This document shows positions 11,812 through 24,388 of a stretch of DNA of 64,000 nt, one piece after another. The stretch comes from Myrmaecium sp. VS I D KN 1 (lineage: Eukaryota; Ascomycota; Dothideomycetes; Valsariales; Valsariaceae): NCBI GenBank assembly GCA_019775845.1, contig JADQAV010000010.1, positions 282,871-346,870 on the forward strand, in the 5' to 3' direction. The notes under the pieces were generated by a model. That model was not told the DNA's origin and did not search any database. It worked only from the letters and a program-made list of their open reading frames with translations. Each line of letters begins with the position of its first letter. Positions within the stretch are counted from its first letter, which is position 1. The translations under genes were made by a program, and so were the position numbers.

Positions 11812-12230
11812 ATGCTCGACGAACGCGAGCTGGTGATCCATCCGATCGTCCAGGAGAGCGTGCAGCACAACGCGCGGGTGAGTCTACCTCTACCTCTCCC
11901 TCCCCCCCCAATCCCGCCTCCAAAAAACCATCACTAACCACCCCCCCCGGCTCCGGCAACCACCAGACCATCTCCAACATCCGCAACCTCACCGCCTCCC
12001 TCTTCGGCGTCGCCGCGGGCACGCTGGGGCTGGAATCCTGGCCGGGCTTCATCTTCTACCTCGCCGGCTCCCTGCTCGTCTCCGTGCTCATCTGGGTCCT
12101 GCGGGCGGACGGGAGGCCGGGGAAGTTTTTTTATGCACCCTTGAATGATTTGTGGGTGGGCGATGTGTTTGGGGGATTGTCTGGGTTTGTGTTGACGTGG
12201 ACGCTGTTTTATGGGTTGGTTAGGGCTTAG
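11812..12230 (+). CDS. emc6: ER membrane protein complex subunit 6 (EMC6)
   Basis: Subunit of the ER membrane complex, the insertase for tail-anchored and multipass proteins. Two exons, 11812-11877 and 11967-12230, give 109 aa, the usual length for the family. The intron 11878-11966 starts GTGAGT and ends ACCAG. After the splice the protein reads TISNIRNLTASLFGVAAGTL, the EMC6 core. Three hydrophobic segments follow (around residues 32-50, 54-72 and 88-106), with GRPGKFFYAPLNDLWVG between the second and third. Codon choice changes sharply from C-ending to G- and T-ending in the last 130 nt. Confidence 0.95.
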
Positions 12231-13702
12231 GGCTTGATTTTGAGGGGGAGGGGGTGGATATGGGATGGGATGGGATGGTTGGGGAGGGGGTGCGTATGAG
12301 GGATGGTTGAACACTGGGCAGTTGGATGGAGCGGTCAAACTGCATAGTTCTAAGAGGGGAGAACTGGTGCGTTTTTCGATGGAGGGACGGTGCCGTTGCG
12401 CGCTCACGATGGATAGAACCAGTCGGACGATGGCGGCGGCGGCAAGCTTGATACCCGCATCTCTCCAAGATGCCACATAATATGAACGGAAAAGGGACTC
12501 AAAAAGCTGTCCGGGATATGGCATATTGTCTTTTGAATGGGAGAGTATGTTTGCACACTCGGGACGTCAAGACGTCTATCCCTGAACATCAACGGCTGTG
12601 GAACCGACACAACGCGTGCCCAGCACAGCTATTTGCTTCAATAACCATCTCCCTCCGCCTCATAGATCCTCCAGTCTCAGAAGTCGTGCGCAATCTCTCC
12701 TGCACAGTCTTCCCGTCTCTACATTCAGGTGCTGCGCGGACCACCACCGGCCGGCCGTACACTTCAGCATAGCCACCGTGGCCCTGGTCATGAAGCTTAG
12801 GTAAGCTTGACCCTGCTCCACGCTCCTCCTTTGAAATTTTGCGGCGCAAAAAACACATGAACAACAACACCTTTTGACATGCTCAAGGCGGGTTGAAGGT
12901 GCACACTGTCGATGCATGTCGTGGACTGGTGAAGGGATTCTGTATACTCTGGAATCAGATTTGCTCCAGTTCTCCTCGACTTGCACTGGGTAATTGGAGT
13001 GCTGGTTGAAAGACCCCCCGACTGAACAACTCCCCTTCGGTACGTTCCTCTCTCCCTCCTCCCATGGCTGGTCGGCAAAAAAAAAGAAAAACAAGCTCTC
13101 CGATGATGAGATCCTTTCTTTACCCAAACATTACAATATAGGAAGAGCCGGAAAAGGTACGATCACCCAGTCCCCTGGACCGGGGATCGTCGCTGCTTAT
13201 AAACGGGTGTCTGAAAAGAGCTTTTCCTGACTAGCCATTATGAATTTTTTAGTATTCCATGGATTGACGTGCTGACTGGCTTTAAGTGAATTATCTAGGT
13301 GTACGCTGCTTTATACATTATCGAGGAAGGGTTCGACTCCGTGTCATAGATGTTTCTGCGCTTAGTGTCTACTCGATATCAATGACAGCATTCAATGTCC
13401 ATTCTCAATATTCTCTTGAAGCTCTCCTCCACTCCATGCCGCGATCGTTGCAACCTCCTCCGGTCGGTTGATGTTCGGCCTTCACAACGCGCAAACGGTG
13501 CAAACATCCCTACTTAGCTCCGCGAACCCCGCTGACGTCGGCATTTTAGCTCGATAAGAGGTGCTCGACTGATGCTGGTTCGGTCCTTCCGCGCATGGCC
13601 GAGGCATGTTATATATACTTATATACAAACAATCTATCGCCATCAAACAAACAACTCTCACCTTCAGTTCCACCTTTTGACTTCACCAAGTGAACTGGCA
13701 CA
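12231..13702. other. Intergenic region
   Basis: About 1.5 kb between two + strand genes. A G-rich stretch (12240-12300) follows emc6. A TATA element lies at 13610. Open frames on both strands (for example 12660-13127) lack codon bias, motifs or plausible splice partners. I see no gene. Confidence 0.65.
13610..13617 (+). promoter_or_regulatory. TATA box
   Basis: TATATATA about 90 bp before the ATG at 13703, followed by a second TATATA at about 13621-13626. Confidence 0.5.
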
Positions 13703-14559
13703 ATGGCGCTGGCACCCAAGTTCTCCGGCCTCAAGCTCGTCACCGGCGACTCGCCCAAAGGCGTCCACACCCTCGAGCTCTGTACATGATCCTTCCCTCC
13801 CCCGCCTCCCCTCCCACCTCCACTGCCACTAACCCACGCCCTTCCCCCCCTTCCTTCAACAGACCTCGACTTCGTCTGCCCCTTCTCCAAAAAGCTCTTC
13901 ACCACCATCCACGACGCCATCCTCCCCCTCCTCACCAGCAGCAGCAGCAGCAGCAGCAGCGGCACCTCCTCCCCCTCCCCCTACGCCTCCCGCGTCACCC
14001 TGATCCTCCGCCCGCAGATCCAACCCTGGCACCCTTCCTCCACCCTCGTGCACGAGGCCGCCCTCGCGGTCCTGCGTCTCGCGCCCGCCGACCGCTTCCT
14101 CGCCTTCGCCCGCGCGCTCTTCGACCGCCAGACGGACTTCTTCGACGAGGCCGTCGTGCACGAGTCCCGCAACGCGACGTACCGCCGCCTGGCCCGCCTG
14201 GCGGCGGCGACGACGACGACCGCGGCGGGCGTGCGGGAGGAGGAGGTGTTTGGCTTGTTGGAGATTCGGGAGCGACCTGGCCCCGATGGTGGAGGAGGGG
14301 GGAATCGCGGGAATGCGGTGACGGATGATGTGAAGGTCATTGTGAAGGCGAATCGGTTGGTGGGCGTGCATGTCACGCCGACTGTGCTGTTTAATGTGAG
14401 TTATTTCTGAACTTGGGCGGAGGGGATTTTCTAGTTCTGTGCAAGGTCTGCTAACCCCTTGGCTTTTGTTACGATCTGTAGGGCATTGTGGAGAATAGCA
14501 TCTCGAGTAGCTGGACGAAGGAGCAGTGGGAGGAGTGGCTTGAGAAGAACATCGTTTGA
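13703..14559 (+). CDS. Thioredoxin-fold (DsbA-like) oxidoreductase-type protein
   Basis: Three exons, 13703-13781, 13863-14395 and 14482-14559, give 229 aa. The first intron splits the codon for the Tyr in ELYLDFVCPFSKKLF. That segment has the beta-strand followed by CPFS at the helix start that is typical of the DsbA/2-hydroxychromene isomerase branch of the thioredoxin superfamily. A helical insertion follows (AALAVLRLAPADRFLAFARAL), then RLVGVHVTPTVLFN, the strand with the cis-proline (TP), and the C-terminal helix TKEQWEEWLEKNIV. Only one Cys is present in the CPFS motif, so a redox role is uncertain; a glutathione-dependent or purely structural role is possible. A polyserine run is encoded by AGC repeats at about 13940-13961. 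The substrate is unknown. Confidence 0.78.
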
Positions 14560-14839
14560 TTCGATGATTGCAAGCTGGGGGAAGGAAGCAAAGTGCAATT
14601 CTCATGGAAGCTCTAAGCTAGATATCTATATCTGCAACGGTGCGAAAAGGAACTTGGGTGGCTACATCTCGAAATCCAATGAAGGATCCCACGTGCTGTC
14701 CGGCAGCTAGGTAAACTCCATGAAACTACATAGTGGTGATACTGTGCCTAGATCCAGGTCAATCGCAAATCACCTCTAGCACGCAGCGCCCTTTGGGAAG
14801 TCAATGGAAAACCAAAGCCATATATCCTGGGGAATCAAA

Positions 14840-17586
14840 TCAGAACAACATATCACACTGCGAAGCTTTCTCAATCTCTTGGCCGCACTCGGAGCCTGCC
14901 GAGGAGTGAAACACCTCCCTCAAGCACCCCTCCACATCGCCCACCACCACTTCCGCGCCGGGACGCAGCTTCACCAGTAGCTCTCGTAGCCGCACCGCCC
15001 ACGCCCGCAGCACGCCCTCCGACACGGCCTCCGTGAACCCATCGTAGGCCGCTTCGTCCGCCTCCCAATCTCGCTCGAGCAAGGTGGCGGCCATGTCCAG
15101 TCGCATCGCTGCCGCTCGGATCTCGCGCAGGCTCTCGCCGCGTGTGTTCATGGTCAGCGAGAGGTTCTGCACCCGGTAGCGCCGGGGCGTGATCTCGAGC
15201 GAGGCGCGAGCGGACTTGGTTTGGAGCAGGCCGTTGGTCGTGCGGCGACGGCGGGTGGGAGGAGGGGACCCGGGCTCGGTCGAGGTGGCTGACGTTGCCG
15301 GGAGTTGAGTGGCGCGCAGGTCGCGGAGGAGTTGGGGAAGGGCTCTGCTCGAGGATGCGGGGCTTGCGGGGGATGCGGTGGGAGGGTGTTCTTGTGGATG
15401 AGCTTCATGATGAGATGATGGAGGACGCGAACTCGCGGCTTGCGATCCGGTGGTCTGGTTAGGGACATGTGTGAGGGGAGTCACGGGTGATTCAAGCCTC
15501 ATGCTAGGCTGGAACGGGGCTGACATATCAACTGAGGGCTGAGCGGAAAGGCCTACAAACTCCCGAATGTCACGGTCTCTCCTAACGCGAGTCTCTGCCC
15601 CATTGAAGGCTGCTGTAGGGGAAGGAGATGACAACCGACTGGATAGTAGTGGTGCCATAGCATTATAGCGAGGAACTGAATCGCGGCTTCGTCGTTGCGT
15701 CTTTGGTGGGGAAGGCAGATGACTGAACCAGTTGTCTCTCTCCGGATCTCTGGCTGTTGGTACAGCCGGTCTCTTTCTGCTATTTCGGGGAGGGATACGC
15801 GGTCGAGGATGGTTTACTGGTGGAGTGAGCCTTGGTGTTCCGGGCAGAGGCATGCCTTGAGCCGGAGCGTTGATCGCGGCCCATCCTGTATGGTTGGCTT
15901 GCTGTCTAGATTGAAAAGGTTGGGGTACATGTCGTATTTGTATATCTGGCGAATATCTCGATACAGCATGTACCGTACTAGATGAGAATGGAGAGTTTGA
16001 CGGGAATGCCGCTGCCGTAGGACGCACAGGAGAGCTTTGAGGCGTCGGCGCTTGAGCGGGCATCCGACCTTGCGTCACAGCAAGTGGTCGAAATTGGGAA
16101 CGGCGAGGCGTGCTCACTACCGGACTGTCCACAGGAGCCGGCGTGAGAGCAGCGCGGGACTTCGATGAAGCGTTCATCTTCGCAAGCGTCCAGGGGTTGA
16201 AGAGCTGGACGCTTTGTAGGCCTTGCTCCTCGTCTTCTTTGGCATTTTCCGTCTCTTCTACGCCGGTAGCTAGATCCAATATGCCCAGATCTTCCTCATC
16301 CATGCCGTACATGTTCGATCGTAATGGCTGCTGTCCGTCCGCTTCCTTCGCAACATCTGGTTCCTCCTCATCCATATGCACCGGGATCGCAATCTCCTGC
16401 CCCTCACGGTTCGGAATGCTCCCACCAGTCTCGACCACACCGTTTGAAACTTCGCAAGAAGCGGGTTGCGGCGGGTAAGCAATGCGAAGGAGCTCCCGAA
16501 CAGCATCCAGCACCTTGCTATCCGTATCAAAGAGCACATCGTCCTTCGCCGGTTCCACATTCGGATCATAGCTGCCGGGCGGGCACCCAATGCCCACGCA
16601 AAAGAAAGGATCCTTCACCTCCGCACACCGTGCATTAGCCTTCCTCAAGCTCTCCTTAATCATCTTGACAACCTGCTTCAGCGTGCCCTTCGACGTCGAC
16701 ATCGGCCTCGAATCCACCGATATAAAGTGCCCATGGCCCGCGATCTTCGACGCTTCGGCATCCGGCTTGGGAAGCAGCGCCTGGACGTGATAGCCATCTA
16801 GCTCGCACTCGACCGGCGAACATTGCATGGCAGACTCCTTGCCCACGACCTTGAGCGCCGCTTCTTGCAGACCCGCGCCCGCCTTCGCAGGGGCATACAC
16901 CCAATTGCCCTTGCCACTCCTGGCGTTGACGACGCGCAGCGAGAATCGCACGCCAGGCCGGGCGAAGGCGTATGCCTGCAACGTCCTCCTGACCTTGGCA
17001 AGGTACTTGGCAGCATGCTTCAACGCCGCCTGCCTCCGCACCGGCATGCCTGTGAACAGCCCGGTCGCTCTGACCGTCGTGCCAACGGGATGAGAGGCCG
17101 GCTGCTGCCTTCCCAATCCAAGTCAGTAAAGCAAGCCCGCACAGGAACCCACATAGTCTTCTCCAAACCCAAAACATACCGTTCAATCCCCCCCGCCCTC
17201 CTCACCTCCAACCGCACCGCCACCGGCTCCCCCTCCACCCGCGTGAGCACCACCAGCGCCCCCGCCACCTCCGCCAAACTCGCCAGCGCCTCGCCGCGAA
17301 ACCCCAAGCTCTTCCCGCCCAGCGCCCGCAGCTCGCCCAGGTCTCGCAGCTTGCTCGTGCAGTGCCGCTGGCCCAACATCCGGCGATCCGCCGCCGCCAC
17401 CCCCGTCCCGTTGTCCCGCACCTGCACCACGTCGAGCGTGTTCTCGGCGAGCTCGACGGAGACGGCGGAGGCGCGGGCGTCGAGCGCGTTGTCGACCAGC
17501 TCCTTCACCGCTGAGCACGGATCGACGAGGACCTGTCCGGACCCGATGTGGCGGACGGTCGCCGAGGGGAGGGCGTGGAAGGACAT
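14840..17586 (-). CDS. mlh2: MutL homologue, MLH2-type DNA mismatch repair protein
   Basis: Two exons, 17586-17180 and 17108-14840, give 891 aa. The N-terminal GHKL ATPase is complete: KELVDNALDA (residues 28-37, catalytic Glu29 and metal-binding Asn33), DNGTG (58-62) and SLGFRGEAL (93-101). The second exon continues with VGTTVRATGLFTGMPVRRQ and the S5-like transducer domain. The remaining half is Pro/Ser-rich and disordered, ending in a short helical region. I find no DQHA-type metal-binding endonuclease motif, which argues against PMS1 and MLH3 and for MLH2, the accessory partner of MLH1 involved in limiting gene-conversion tract length in yeast. The intron acceptor (GGGAAG, ending at 17109) is weak but is the only nearby one I found that keeps the frame. 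The gene converges on the thioredoxin-fold gene with 280 bp between stops. Confidence 0.85.
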
Positions 17587-18171
17587 GAATTGGATTGGCG
17601 GGATAGACCGAGGGTTCCGGAAGCGGTTGATTAGATCGCCTGGTAGAAATAACAGCGCTAGAGATACCACAGGACGAGGAAAATCCCCATACTAGAAGGA
17701 TATTGAAGGAAAGGTAGAAGGGCAGGTCCTCCAACGTCTTGCCATGGCAAGGACGTGGAGGGGAGAGGTCAGGTAGGCACCCAATCACGTGCAACCGACG
17801 TTCCAGGGAGGTACTGAGACGGGAATGAATAGACTGGAAAAGAATATGGACGAGTAAGAAAAACGTACCAACGCAGACTACAGTGTATTCTACATAAAGA
17901 AAATCAAAAGAACACAAACGGAGAGCGGACCCAGATAAGAGCATTCGGTATACGGAATAAAATGACGTCCCCCAAATAACGGCGGAAAAGAAACCAGGAG
18001 TGTCGCCTCCGGAAAACCCCACGCACGCTCCCTCGCCGACCCGGAAGAGCGATCGATAGATACTAGTAACCCAGAAATGCCCTCGTCGCAACCGTTTCTT
18101 TTTCAAAAGCAACCAGCCTTTCACGCCAGTCTACGCCAGGATCAGCAAGTCGTTGTAATACGGCCCATCAT
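17587..18171. other. Intergenic region, mlh2 promoter and sin3 3' flank
   Basis: Both neighbours are on the minus strand. The region serves as the upstream sequence of mlh2 and the 3' flank of sin3. No distinct element is seen. Confidence 0.6.
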
Positions 18172-21100
18172 CTACGCATCTTGCATCTCTTCGTCCCGTT
18201 CATCTTCTTTGGCCCCGGTTGCGGCCGTCTCGCCCTCGAGCGCACGTCGGAACGCTTCCTTCTTCGCATCGACATCATCTTTGCTAAGGCCCTTCATCCA
18301 GGCATTGTTCATGACCAGCTTGACGTGCGCCTGGTGCGCACGCTCTTCCAGCTCCTTCTCAGCCTCGAGCTGTCCGTCCTGGCCACCCGTACGGGCGCTG
18401 TCCGGCCGCACCATCCATTCCTCGGTGTCCTTGTTGAAGACCAATCTATACGTGTTGACGCATACGCGGATCTCCAGGTTTTCTGTGCTCTTGACTTGAT
18501 GGTAGAGGCTGCGGTTGTCTTCGCTGGTTTCGTCGAAGGTGATAAAGGAGTTTTTGACGAAAGGCAGGTTGACCTCGGAGCTAGGCACCCCCTCCGTCGG
18601 GTCGATAGCGGTCCAAGAGGCGATATAGTACCGCCATCTCGTCTCGGGGCTAAGTAGACTCGTGTCGAAAGTCATTTCATCCTTCTTGAATATTTGCACG
18701 TAGGCCTTCATCTGGGCAGCATCCTGTGAGAGGTCAGCCATTGCACTCGAGAGAATAAGTGGGACAACTTACAAAGGTAATACGGTAGACGTCGCCGTCC
18801 TTCGAGTATTTCTCGACCAACTTGCGATAGTTAAGCTCATCCTGATGCGTCGTCTCATCACGGACGCGGTCCTTCTTGAACAGCTGATAGATGTCCCAAG
18901 TCTTATCTTTGCTGTCACTATTCGGTATGGCGAGAGCAAAACGGACCAAAGCACTAAGCAGCCTATCAATGGAGTACAGTTGCCATCCATGAGCAAGATA
19001 GAACCGACGGAGAGTCTCTTCGACCTGGGCCATCTCGACCTCGCCCTTGATCTGCTCTTCGAAAGTATGCAAAATCTGTTCGTAGTAGTTCGCCGTCGGC
19101 GACGTGTCACCGAAGAAGTCCGTCGGAAGCTTATCCAGCATGTTAAGGCTCGCAGCAGGCTTGGGCAGCTTCGCACGCCGGACGGTCTCATGAACCTTGT
19201 CCTCCATCTTCTTGAGGTTCAAGAGACGCTCGTAAAGGATGACGAACATCCGGAAGAAGCAGTAGATCGGGAGGTTACAGTACATGTTGTACCGCACCCG
19301 CCTATAAGGTTCATTGGCCGCAACGTCCCGCATGTTGAGCACATTACCCTCCACAGGATGATCCAGCCATCGCTCGATGCCAGAGTCATCGTTCGTGCCG
19401 TTCTCGTTGGGGCTATCGACTGTTCCGGCCATCTCCTCATCAGCAGCAGAGGCGACGTCCGGAGTGCTGCCACGGCTCCCCGAAGCGATGCTGTCTTCCA
19501 TTTCCTTACGCGAACCCTTTCCTCGCTTCTTATCAAGCACGCTATGCAGAAGATTCGTGCGTTTTTGGTTTGCCTTGTGTCGAGGCGAGTAGCCGTCCTC
19601 AACACTTGGTGAATCTTCATCAGCATCCTCATTGCCAGGCGAGCTCATCGCCGAAGTCTGGACCCGTTCATCAAAATGGGCAGCATCAAGCCCAAAGAAC
19701 AGGGGAACAAACTCCTTCATGAAGGCCGTAAGACGAGGATAGTCCGTCGGATGACTCTGCTCAGCGTAAGTCAACACCAGCCTAGTGGCATCTTGCAAAA
19801 CACTCGTGTCTTCGAAAGCATAAACGAACTGGTAGGTCGAGGGACTGAGACCCTGTAGCTCCCTCTGCCGCTTCTGTTCCTCAAATTTGACTTGTATCTC
19901 GTTCTGAAGCGTCTTGAGCTGGAATTGGCGTTTGTCTGCCTGCTTCGCCCCGATCGACTGGTGATCCAAACTCTTCCAGAACATCTTCTGCGTCTGCTCT
20001 CTCCACACCTTCTCCCACTCACGCTGAGCAGCCTTCCACTCCTCCAACTTCTGCTTCATACGGTTCAGCAGGATAGGAATGACGTTGAAAGGCTGGCTAA
20101 AGAGGTTCTCGATGACAGCACGGCCCTTCTCCCTGCCATAGATCTTCATGATCACACGCTTGTAGATTGTTTCGCTCTGACCACCAAGACCCGGAGGAAG
20201 GACAAACGAGGCACGATCCTCCGGACTCATCTGGAGCAGCGATTGAGCGATGGGATCCAGTTGCTGGATGGTCCTCAGGCAAGCCTCGATATTGTGATCA
20301 TAGTCATGACGTTCCTCCTCGATCCGGTGCAGACCTTCTTCGAACTGGTTTTTGCGGTGCGCCACGAAGCCGGAATCCTCTGAAGCCCACGTTGGGTGAG
20401 ACGCCCATTCGTCATTGAGCACAGACCGACAAAGTTCATCACGCCCACTGCAAGGCTTCATACGCTCTCGCTTCGGCAGCAGCCGGTAACTTGGACCGAG
20501 GCCTCGGCAGTTCGACAGAGCTACTCTGCTGTTAACAACGCGAGCTCTAGCCTCTAGCTCTGCCTTGTCATTCTCCCTGTAGCCCATGAAACTCTTGAGC
20601 CAACCCATCAATTCTGGGTTGGAGCCAATAAAGGCATGTGCCCGATGTACAAGCAGGTTGGCATCAATGAGATCCTGAGAGAACAGATTACAGAGCTTGA
20701 GGAACTCATTCATGGTGTTCTTGTTGCCGATATGCTTCTTCACCTTATCGAAGAAAGCGATCTCATCCTGCGTGGGCGTTGCGGATGTAGTGGGAGGGAG
20801 TGGCTCGGGCAATGCAGGGATTAAAGTGGGTTCAACTGTAGGTCCTTCCGAAGCCGCAGCTTGCTTCGATGGCTGGTTTGGCTTAAGCCTCTTATTGACA
20901 TTGTTGGCTTGTCCGAATCCCGGCTTGTTGGCGGCCATCTCAGGCGGGACCGAGGTGGGGATGGTAGTAGAGGAGGCAGTTGTACCAATTCTCTCACCCC
21001 GTTTCCTCTTGTTATCGCGGTTCGTGGACGGCGTCGGTGCGAAGTTACCAAGCGGGGGAAGCTTGGGCTGATCAGCACGAGGAGTGCTCTGCATGGGAGC

Positions 21101-23289
21101 TGGTGCCCCATGATAAGCGGGTTCTCCGCGGATGTTGCTCGTCATAACGCTCTCTTCGGCAGCTTGTCTAGCAGCCTGGGCAGCCCGATGTTGAGCTGCA
21201 GACTCCGGAAGAAACTGCTTGAAATCTTCGAGGAGATCGGGCGCAGAGCTGAAGAGAGTAGTGACTTGAGCGTAGACGTCTTGGATCGGTTTCGACTCTC
21301 GCTGGTATGTCTGCAGAATCTCGAGGAACTGCTTGTAAATATCTGGCTGGGAAGCAAAACGGTTCTGAACTACATGTTAGCGACAGTTCCCTACAAACGA
21401 ACCCACGCAGATGATTCGTTGACCAACCTTAATCTTGTTCACATAACTGATAGCATGGTTGAACTCCACCGGTCCGCGCTTCTCGCCCGCACCACCAAGG
21501 CCTTGGGCATTTGCATTCATGTTGTGAATGGCCTGGCCAGCTAGGGGTGTTGTAGCAGGCCCGGGAGGGGATAGCACCTGCCTGCCTAGGCCGCCCGTGC
21601 TTGCAGCTGCAGCGTTTTGTAACTGAGAAACGACCCGTTGCTCGGACATTGCGGATGACACAGGACCAGTGCCCGGATGCTCCCGCGAATGGGTTGCCTC
21701 AGGCGACAAAGGAGCTTGCGCCCCCGAGGCTGCCTGCGCGCCAAACGCCGGCTGGCCTCCGGGACGAGTGCCTGGGCTAAAGTGAGCATCCGGACCTCCT
21801 GGACCCCCCTGCTGCTGTTGCCAGTTGCTGCCAGCGCCGCTACGAGGAGGATTCTCGAAGAATTGCCGGTCGCCCGCGGCAGGCCCGCTACCGTTAGGGG
21901 CAGGGGGTCGCGGGTTGGACAAGGGGCGAGGAACAGGCATCGACGATACTGTAGTCCCCATAGGAGTTGTCACACGGATTGCATTAGGATCATCACCAGT
22001 TCCACATTCGATCTTATATCCGGGAGGCAAGAAAGTGTTGAATCCTTGAATGAGGTTTGGGTTGCCGGCGAACAGTGTCGATACTCTCTCAATCACGCCA
22101 GGTGTGTCAATACTTGGAGACTGTTAGTATCCGCTGGCTACAGCGATCCCCGGTCATCACTTACGCTCCACTCTTGAAATCCTTCATTATATCCAAAAAC
22201 CGGTTGTACACATCCGGATGGTCGACGAACTGGACTTTGACCTGATCAAGGTAACTGAGAGCATCCTGGATGATAAGTTAGTAGGATCCAAGAAGATCCT
22301 TCAGACATTATATACTAACATTGAGGATCGGCTGCTGCCCCTGGTTCATGTTCAGCGGCTGGGGACCAGGCCCACTGAAGGGCATCATCATCTGGGTTGG
22401 AGGAGGTGGAAGCGGATGGTGTTGTATACGCATTGCAGCATCATTTTGCTGCACTGGAACGCCATTGAATATGTTGCCCTGGGCGTTCGGTGCGCCTAGA
22501 GTTGACGGCATAGCGTGTGGTCCAGATATCTGGCCGGCATTACCGAGCAACCCGTTTGGACCGTGGATGGATCGTGCTTGAGGGCCTACAGCAACAGGCT
22601 GGTGTATTTGCATGGATCCTGCGTGATTCTCATGTGCTGCTTGTTCCTGCTGCTGCCTCTCACGCTCACGCAATTCGCGTTCGCGCATTTCCTCCTGATG
22701 TCTGTCTAGCATTTCTTTCTCCCTCATTTCGCGCTCCCTATCAACGCTCGACTGCGGTTGGTTATGTTGTTGAGCATGCAAAGTCTGACTGATGCCGGGC
22801 AGAGAGTACGAAGCACCCTGGTGAGCTTGTGCGGGAGCTGGATCCTGGCTCGATGAATGCGGCCTTGAGGCCCCCTGGCCTGGCGACGACTGTGTTGGTT
22901 GAGGGAGCCCCGATAGACCCGGCAGGTTATGTCCGGGTGGTGGGTTGGATTGGCTTGACGAATAGAAGGGACCTGATGATGTAATAGTTAGATGCGTCTT
23001 ACTTTTGAACCACGAACGCAGACATAGAGATGCTGGAGGATCTCACCTGACGGAGGAGGTAATACAGGTCCATTTGCTTGAGTCGGTTGCTGGGGTGGCT
23101 GTTGAGCGGAGCCGCCAACACTGCGACGAGGTTAGCTAGTCTGACCAGTCCAGCCTGAGACAATATCACCAACCCAAATGCACCTAGAGGCCGTGAAGCC
23201 TGGGACTGAGACTGTTCGCTACCGCCCATCCCATTTGCAGGAGGAGGTCCTTGAGAAGGACCCCACCCTTCTCGATTTGCTGGGTTCAT
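18172..23289 (-). CDS. sin3: SIN3 transcriptional corepressor, scaffold of Rpd3-type histone deacetylase complexes
   Basis: Seven exons on the minus strand: 23289-23174, 23120-23047, 22972-22320, 22265-22165, 22112-21428, 21364-18773 and 18723-18172, giving 1590 aa. The N-terminus is Gln/Pro-rich with a charged [15 protein letters not shown] helix. PAH1 ([13 protein letters not shown], about residues 282-345) spans exons 4-5. PAH2 ([15 protein letters not shown], from about 534) spans exons 5-6. PAH3 ([19 protein letters not shown]) starts near 745. The HDAC-interaction domain follows ([20 protein letters not shown]). The conserved C-terminal domain includes [20 protein letters not shown] and ends in an acidic tail. 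Two donors are GTTGGT and one GTTAGT rather than GTAAGT. The junctions around the PAH domains are fixed by homology; the first two introns, in low-complexity sequence, are less certain. Confidence 0.95.
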
Positions 23290-24388
23290 TCTGGTGCGGT
23301 TGTGAGGGCCGATGGACCCTGAAATCCGTCTCCTCAGTTGTATGGCGAAGCCGGCACCACTGGACGCGGACGCGGGCTCATTCAGTCGCCCGAGAATGTC
23401 GGGAGAACGATGCGCTCGCGATAATGATCGATCGGAGAGGAGGGGGCGTGCGGGCAATTGCGGGTGTTGGCACGATGAGGCGCGACAAGCGGAAGCCGAG
23501 TCGGTGCGCTGGCTGGCTGGTGAATGACGAAAGGCTGAGAGCGTAGGAATAAAGGTCCTGGACGGAGAAAAAGCACGAGTATGGAGATCCCTTCGCGCGG
23601 TTCGACGGAAGGCTCGTCGAGAAGGTAGCCAGAGGTTTGCAACGACCCTCTACGCTTGGTGAACGGGTGTGAACGTGTGTCGGAGGATGGGGGATAAGGT
23701 CAGTGGGAGCTTGCAAAAGCGCGCCGGCTGACCGCCCGCCGATCGCGGCCTAGCGTAGCGGAGATACGGCGACTCCATCCCGACCTTGGCGGGAAACCCC
23801 GGGTGAAACTCGTTGCCGAGCTTCACGCAGCGATTCAGGGAAAGGGCATTTTCCTCTTTGCCTCAGGCGCCAAACATCAACTGAAGCCTCAGGCACGGAT
23901 GTGTACGATAACCTCACTGAAGCATTCCCCTTTTCCTGCTATACTTCTCCATTTACTAGGTGACCGAGTGAACTACCTTAACAGCAAGCGCACACTTCAG
24001 AAGCCTCGAAATTGGAGTTCATCAAGAGTGCCGTCGTAGGTATCGGTACCCTGGGCTGCCAGCACGTATTTCTTCCGCAGCTATCGTACGGAATACTGAC
24101 GGCAGGAATTCCAATCTATTCACGGCTACCTGCAGGGCAAGGAATTCAATGACAAGTGACAGGATGACAGCCGATAGGGTCTGCTGGTCCGAACAGCATG
24201 CCCTTCTCCGGGCCGCTCGTAGGCAAGTTATATTGCAGCTGAACAACACCCGGCATCCCGTAACCGCCTTTCTCCCAACTACCTGCTTTACTCAAGCGAT
24301 GCTTCCGGACATCTGTGCGATCCCATTCGGGGAATTCCCCTGCTATACTAGACGCACTCCCGAGGATCTCCTTGCCTAAAGTAGGACC
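23290..24388. other. Intergenic region, sin3 promoter and 5' leader
   Basis: About 1.1 kb upstream of sin3 and downstream of the GH3 gene, both on the minus strand. The sequence nearest sin3 is GC-rich with short upstream frames. No gene or clear element is seen. Confidence 0.6.

Noticed and set aside
13325-13345. GGTTCGACTCC resembling a tRNA T-arm
   Set aside because: The flanking bases do not pair into a 5-bp stem, and no matching D-arm, anticodon arm or acceptor stem was found nearby.
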